NCBI GenBank assembly: GCA_035604455.1
Contig: DATNIM010000062.1
Location: 1-54,705 of the forward strand
From: AG25 sp035604455
GTDB taxonomy: Bacteria; Gemmatimonadota; Gemmatimonadetes; Gemmatimonadales; GWC2-71-9
Reading direction: 5' to 3'
Length of the DNA: 54,705 nucleotides
The notes below the pieces were generated by a model. It saw only the letters and a program-made list of their open reading frames with translations, was not told where the DNA came from and ran no database searches. This document shows positions 50,451 through 54,705 of the stretch, piece after piece (position 1 is the first letter of the stretch; every line of letters begins with the position of its first letter). The position numbers were made by a program, and so were the translations under genes.

Positions 50451-51471
50451 GTATTCGGCCGATCTGTTCCAGGCACCCGCGGCAGCAGCCGTGCGGCAGG
50501 TGGGCCTCCTGCATCTCGAGGCGGCGCGTGTGGCCCGCCAGCGGCTCGACGGGGGCGATGACGAAGAAGCCCTGCACGATTTCCGCGTCGCCCTGCGGCG
50601 GCTCCGGAGCCTGCTGCGGGCCTTCCGGCCCGTCCTCGACAGCGTGGTCTCCGGCAAGCTGCGACGCAGGCTCCGCGACCTCGCGCGGTTGACGGGGACA
50701 GCCCGGGACGCGGAGGTGCGTCTCGCCTGGGCCCGCGACGCGCGCCGCCGCCTTCCGGCGAGCCGGCGCGCCGGCGTGGCCTGGTGGATCGCGCAACTCG
50801 CCGAGCAGCGCGATGGGGCCTACCGCGAACTGCACAAGACGGCCGTCTCGGACTTCGACAAGATCTTGCCGCGTGTGCGACGCGCCCTGACGACTCCGTC
50901 CCCTGAGGAGGCGCCGGGCACCTTCGGGCAGGCGGTCGGCGAGCGGGTGGGGGTCGAAGCAGGCGAGCTCGGGCGCCGACTGGCCCTCATTCAGTCCATC
51001 GCTGATGAGGCCGAGGCGCATGGAGCACGAATCGAGGTAAAGCGGATCCGCTACCTGCTCGAGCCCTTGGCGACCGAACGCCGAATCGAGGACTTGCTCA
51101 AGTCGCTTCGCCAGGCACAGGATGCGCTGGGGGCGCTGCACGACATTCAGGCCATCGGTACAACCCTCGGCGAGGCTGCGGCGGAGGCCGCGGCCGAGCG
51201 CACTCGTGAGCGGCACCGGATCGCCATGCGTCGCCCCACCCTCGCCCTGCTTCCCAAGCGACGCCCCAAGCCGTCGCCAACCGGGCTGCTCGCGCTCGCG
51301 GGCCTGGCCCGAGGCGAGGAGGAGCGGCTGTTCCGCCACGTGCGGCGCGGACGCGTTCTGCGGGCGCTCCCGGGCGAGCTCGCCGCGCTCGCTAGCCATC
51401 TGGCGGCGCCCGCGCCGACTCCAGCGACCACGCCGGTCCTACCGGCCGAGGCGATCGTCCCCGGCAAGTAG
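50443..51471 (+). CDS. CHAD-domain protein
   Basis: 342 residues. CHAD helices with conserved His and basic residues: DEEALHDFRVALRRLRSLLR, LTGTARDAEVRLAWA, AHGARIEVKRIRYLLEPLAT and SLRQAQDALGALHDIQAIGT. CHAD domains bind polyphosphate through basic patches and localise to polyphosphate granules. No CYTH (triphosphatase) domain is attached. Its position after ppx-ppk-sixA fits a granule protein. The last ~90 residues are Pro/Arg/Ala-rich and probably flexible. Confidence 0.92.
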   Translation: MAKYSADLFQAPAAAAVRQVGLLHLEAARVARQRLDGGDDEEALHDFRVALRRLRSLLRAFRPVLDSVVSGKLRRRLRDLARLTGTARDAEVRLAWARDARRRLPASRRAGVAWWIAQLAEQRDGAYRELHKTAVSDFDKILPRVRRALTTPSPEEAPGTFGQAVGERVGVEAGELGRRLALIQSIADEAEAHGARIEVKRIRYLLEPLATERRIEDLLKSLRQAQDALGALHDIQAIGTTLGEAAAEAAAERTRERHRIAMRRPTLALLPKRRPKPSPTGLLALAGLARGEEERLFRHVRRGRVLRALPGELAALASHLAAPAPTPATTPVLPAEAIVPGK

Positions 51472-51505
51472 CGCACCGTCAGAGCCGTCGGCCCACGGCG
51501 CGCGC

Positions 51506-52801
51506 TCAGCGCGCCTGGCCGGCCTGATAGGCGAGCGTCGAGAGCGCCGTTTGATAGTCGTACTTGGCGCTCGCCGCCTGCAGTTGCGCTTGCGTCAGCT
51601 CGAGCTGCGCCTGACTCAGCTCGACGATCGAGCTGAGCCCAATCCGGTACCGCTCCTCCGCCAAATCCTCCGCCTGCGTGGCCTCGCGAAGCAAGTCCTT
51701 CGTCACCGAGAGCCGCTCGTATCCCGCCGTGGCGCCGAGCCATGCCGTGCGCACGTCGCGCGCGACCCGATCCTGGAGGTCGCGGAGCGTCTGGCCCTGG
51801 ACCTCGGCTGCGTGGTTTGCCTCAGCCCGCAGCGCCCCGAAGAGGTGGCCGTTGTAGAGCGGCACGCTGACGTTGAGACCGATGGTCGCATAGCGGTCAC
51901 CAAGCTCAGCCTGACGGTAGGGCGTCAGGCCCGCCGCGGCAGCCGCGCTAATGGTCGGAAGCCACAGGTCGCGCTGTGCCGTCGCATAGCTCTCGGCCGA
52001 CGTCAGGTCCAGCCGCCGACTGATCAGGTCCGGACGATCCCGCATCGCCTCTTGCAGGTACACCGTGAAGCTGTCCGGCGGCGCGGCGCTGTCGGAAACG
52101 TCGGCGAGGACGAACGTCCGTTGATCCACATAGCCGAGCGCGGCCGAGAGCGTCGCATAGGACGCCTGGACGTCGTTCTGGGCCTGGATCAGGAGCAGCC
52201 GCGCCTGCGCGAGGTCGACGTTGGCGAAGCTCACGTCCAGGCCGGACTTGAGCTGGTTCTGCGCCATCGTGGTGACCTGGTCGGCGATCAGCTGGCGGTG
52301 CTTCACCGTTTCTTCCGCGACCGAGAGCACGGCCTGGGCCTTCAGCGCCCCCGCATAGGCCTCGTCCACTTGCAGCACGATGTCCGCGCGGGAGGCGACG
52401 ACTCCTTCCGCCGCGGCCCGGGCATGCAGGTCCGCGCTCGTCACGAGCCCGTGGGTCCGGCCGAAGTCCGTCACCAACTGGGTCAGGGCGGCGCCGCCCG
52501 CCACGCGATTGTAGATGATGGGGTTGTTGAGCCCACCCGCCGTGATCCGGCTGTTCGTCGCCGCGTCGACGCCGGTCATCGCCGCGCTGAGTTGCGGGTA
52601 GTAGGCGGCGCTCGTGGCGGTCGCCTGCGCCGCGGCGTAGCCGGCGTAGCTCTGCGCCGCGCGAATCGCCGGGTGATTCGCGACGGCGATCGTTTCGGCC
52701 TGCTCGAGCGTCAACGTCTGCACCGTCTGCGCGGGACTCGCGGTGGCGCAGAGCGCAGCGACCCCGACGAGCGAGGCCACCGTCCGGGCGGCGCGGCTCA
52801 C
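51506..52801 (-). CDS. TolC-family outer membrane factor
   Basis: 431 residues, GTG start overlapping the RND permease stop by four bases. Signal peptide TVASLVGVAALCATASPAQT, then the TolC repeats: LTLEQAETIAVANHPAIRAA, QSYAGYAAAQATATSAAYYP and the second copy RPDLISRRLDLTSAESYATA with ATIGLNVSVPLYNGHLFGAL. Long alpha-helical segments end with ELSQAQLELTQAQLQAASAK. It forms the outer-membrane channel for the efflux pump encoded upstream. Confidence 0.93.
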   Translation of the reverse strand: MSRAARTVASLVGVAALCATASPAQTVQTLTLEQAETIAVANHPAIRAAQSYAGYAAAQATATSAAYYPQLSAAMTGVDAATNSRITAGGLNNPIIYNRVAGGAALTQLVTDFGRTHGLVTSADLHARAAAEGVVASRADIVLQVDEAYAGALKAQAVLSVAEETVKHRQLIADQVTTMAQNQLKSGLDVSFANVDLAQARLLLIQAQNDVQASYATLSAALGYVDQRTFVLADVSDSAAPPDSFTVYLQEAMRDRPDLISRRLDLTSAESYATAQRDLWLPTISAAAAAGLTPYRQAELGDRYATIGLNVSVPLYNGHLFGALRAEANHAAEVQGQTLRDLQDRVARDVRTAWLGATAGYERLSVTKDLLREATQAEDLAEERYRIGLSSIVELSQAQLELTQAQLQAASAKYDYQTALSTLAYQAGQAR

Positions 52802-54705
52802 TGGGCCATCTGCGGCGTAACCGCGCCGCCCATCGCGGCCCCGCGCCGGCGGTAGGCGAGCAGGTAGGCGGCGGGCACAACAAAGATCGTCAGCGCGACC
52901 GACACGAGCAGGCCGCCGATGATGACGCTCGCCAGGGGCGCGTAGGCCTCCGTCCCTTCTTCGAGCTTGAGCGCCATCGGCAACAACCCCACGATCGTCG
53001 CGAGCGACGTCATCAGAATGGGCCGAAGCCGCAGCCGGCAGGCATGGGCCACCGCCTCGCGAACCCCGCGGCCGTCCGCACGGAGGCGGTTCGCAAAATC
53101 GACGATCAGAATGCTGTTCGAGACCACCATGCCCGTCAGCATGACGATCCCCATGAGCGACTGGACGTTGAGGGTCGTGCTCGTGAACGCAAACGTGAGC
53201 ATCACGCCGACGAGCCCCGTCGGCACCGCGAGGACGATCAGGAAAGGATCGACGAAGGAAGCGAACTGAGCCACGAGGATGAGGTAGACCAGCAGCACTG
53301 ACAGGACGAGCCCGACCCCGAAGCTCCGAAACGACGTCTCCATCGTTCGAACCAATCCCCGCGTATCGATCCGCAGATTGGGAGGAAGCTTCTGTTGCCC
53401 GATGATGGCCTCGATCCGGCCCGCGGGCGCCGCGAGGTTTTCCCCGGCCGGCGAGACGTAGATGTCCACCATGCGTTCGATCTGGTAGTGATCCACCTCG
53501 GTCGGGGTGAGCAACGGGGTCACGCTGGCCACTTGCCCGAGGTAGGTCGGCTCCTTGATCTCGGGGGCGCGGAGGGGCATCGCCTTGAGGTCCTCGAGCG
53601 ACGTGATCTGGTTTTCCGGATACTGCACGGTGACGAAGTAATTGTTGCCCGTTCTCGGATTCACCCAGTAGCTCGGGGCAATCATGGCATCCGAGGTCAG
53701 CGCCGTGATGACGTTGTCGATGATTTCCCGAGGATTCAGTCCCAGCTCGCTCGCGCGCTCGCGATTGACGTCGACCTGCAGGGACGGATAGTCCATGTCC
53801 TGGGGGATGTAGACGTCGGCCACCCCGGGCACTGCCTGGAATCGCCGCGCGAGGTCGTGGGCGAGGCTGTCGTCCACGCGCAGGTCCATTCCGCTAACCT
53901 GGACGTCGATGGGTGCGGGCACCCCCTGGTTCAGGACCGCGTCGACGAGCCCCCCGGACTGGAAGAAGGTCCGCAGCTCGGGAAGCTGGGCCGCCACGGC
54001 CTCACGCACCCGGCTCATGTATTCGAAACTCGTCCCGCGGTGGTGGGGACGCAGGCCCACTTCCACGAACGCCGTGTGCATTCCGGAGTTAGGCGTAAAC
54101 AGCGCCGAGAGTCCCGCGGTGACCCCGATATTCGAGACGATGGTATTCAAGTCCTCGGCGGGCACGACGCGGCGGACGATGTCCTCGACCCGTTTCACGT
54201 AGTCCTCGGTGAGCTCGATCCGGGTGCCGGTCGGCGCTTTGAGATCGATCACGAACTGGCCCGCATCGGTCCGCGGAAAGAAGGCGAGGCCGACGAGCGG
54301 GTACAACGTGAGACTCAGCGTGAACACGCCGAGGAAGCTCCCCACGGTCACCCACGGGTGGTCGAGCACCCGAGCGACGAGACGGTCGTAGCGAGCAAGG
54401 ACTCGCTCGAACCACGCATTGAACGCCGCGTGGACGCGCGCACCGAACCCCTGGGCCGCGGCGCCCGCGTTAGCCGTGTGCTCACCGAGGGACTGCAAGA
54501 ATTTCGCGCAATACAAGGGGACCACCGAAAGCGCCACGAAGTACGACGCGAACAGGGACAGCACGACCCCGAGCGCCAGCGCGGTGAACAGGTACTTGCT
54601 GACCCCGTAGAGGAGCGTCACGGGAAAGAAGACGACTGCTGTCACGAGGGTGATGGCGAGCACCGCGAGCGCCACCTCCTTCGCCCCCTTTTCGGCGGCT
54701 TCGGA
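52798..54705 (-). CDS. RND-family efflux permease, C-terminal ~635 residues (5' end outside window)
   Basis: The frame continues through the right end of the window (SEAAEKGAKEVALAVLAITL). Membrane segments and motifs of the AcrB/CusA superfamily are present: VTAVVFFPVTLLYGVSKYLF, FASYFVALSVVPLYCAKFLQ, VGLVLSVLLVYLILVAQFAS and IVMLTGMVVSNSILIVDFAN. The periplasmic loop has PRTDAGQFVIDLKAPTGTRI. It exports a drug, metal or metabolite using the proton gradient. The substrate class cannot be told from this half; a membrane-fusion protein is probably encoded further right. Confidence 0.93.
   Translation of the reverse strand, partial: SEAAEKGAKEVALAVLAITLVTAVVFFPVTLLYGVSKYLFTALALGVVLSLFASYFVALSVVPLYCAKFLQSLGEHTANAGAAAQGFGARVHAAFNAWFERVLARYDRLVARVLDHPWVTVGSFLGVFTLSLTLYPLVGLAFFPRTDAGQFVIDLKAPTGTRIELTEDYVKRVEDIVRRVVPAEDLNTIVSNIGVTAGLSALFTPNSGMHTAFVEVGLRPHHRGTSFEYMSRVREAVAAQLPELRTFFQSGGLVDAVLNQGVPAPIDVQVSGMDLRVDDSLAHDLARRFQAVPGVADVYIPQDMDYPSLQVDVNRERASELGLNPREIIDNVITALTSDAMIAPSYWVNPRTGNNYFVTVQYPENQITSLEDLKAMPLRAPEIKEPTYLGQVASVTPLLTPTEVDHYQIERMVDIYVSPAGENLAAPAGRIEAIIGQQKLPPNLRIDTRGLVRTMETSFRSFGVGLVLSVLLVYLILVAQFASFVDPFLIVLAVPTGLVGVMLTFAFTSTTLNVQSLMGIVMLTGMVVSNSILIVDFANRLRADGRGVREAVAHACRLRLRPILMTSLATIVGLLPMALKLEEGTEAYAPLASVIIGGLLVSVALTIFVVPAAYLLAYRRRGAAMGGAVTPQMAQ

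Overview
The window is GC-rich bacterial DNA with tightly packed genes, many overlapping by 4 nt (ATGA/GTGA) and many starting with GTG. The lipoproteins, paired two-component systems, a DUF6600-type FecR protein, a PolX-PHP polymerase and a ppx-ppk-sixA-CHAD run best suit a Gemmatimonadota-like diderm. This is an inference from gene content only; no rRNA or other phylogenetic marker was compared.

Region 1-8.9 kb starts with the 3' end of pyruvate phosphate dikinase and then becomes accessory DNA. It holds six paralogous short lipoproteins (1220-8434) that share a lipobox, a beta-rich middle, a hydrophobic segment and a tail with Cys residues. It also holds a frameshifted outer-membrane-type protein, a hicBA toxin-antitoxin pair, several decayed genes (cytochrome peroxidase tail, zinc-ribbon gene, histidine kinase/LuxR regulator) and the 5' half of a tRNA-Lys gene broken at the anticodon loop. 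It looks like an old genomic island or a decay hotspot; no integrase is visible.

Region 8.9-17.3 kb: a minus-strand set (HD-GYP phosphodiesterase, small lipoprotein, TPR protein) lies divergent from a sigma54-type activator with a GAFTDA loop and a receiver lacking its Asp. Then come a 34-residue ORF resembling a RiPP precursor, an orphan PqqD-like protein, and a complete sulfate ABC transporter (binding protein-cysT-cysW-cysA) behind a structured leader that ends in an intrinsic terminator.

Region 17.4-28.7 kb: a zinc-ribbon protein, a FecR/DUF6600 protein, a sensor kinase-OmpR regulator pair, a PAS-PAS hybrid kinase, an orphan receiver overlapping a degenerate kinase, an SRPBCC protein and an LCM-type methyltransferase broken by an 8-bp tandem duplication.

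Region 28.7-41 kb is housekeeping: polX, then on the minus strand ffh-rpsP-rimM-trmD-rplS-rnhB (rimM lacks its C-terminal domain). Next is a minus-strand operon of a SpoU-type RNA methyltransferase, prepilin peptidase, a D1-only Clp-like AAA+ protein and a zinc-metallopeptidase lipoprotein. Then thiD, and a PNP-adenosine deaminase pair in which the deaminase carries an extra N-terminal beta-grasp-like domain.

Region 41-51.5 kb is a coherent phosphate/polyphosphate block on the plus strand: a PhoB/PhoR-like pair, a candidate Pho box, a GT4 glycosyltransferase, an alkaline-phosphatase-superfamily hydrolase, a PAP2 phosphatase, Ppx/GppA with HD domain, polyphosphate kinase, a SixA-like phosphatase and a CHAD protein. 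I infer phosphate-starvation lipid remodelling linked to polyphosphate turnover. The window closes with a TolC-type outer membrane factor and a partial RND efflux permease.
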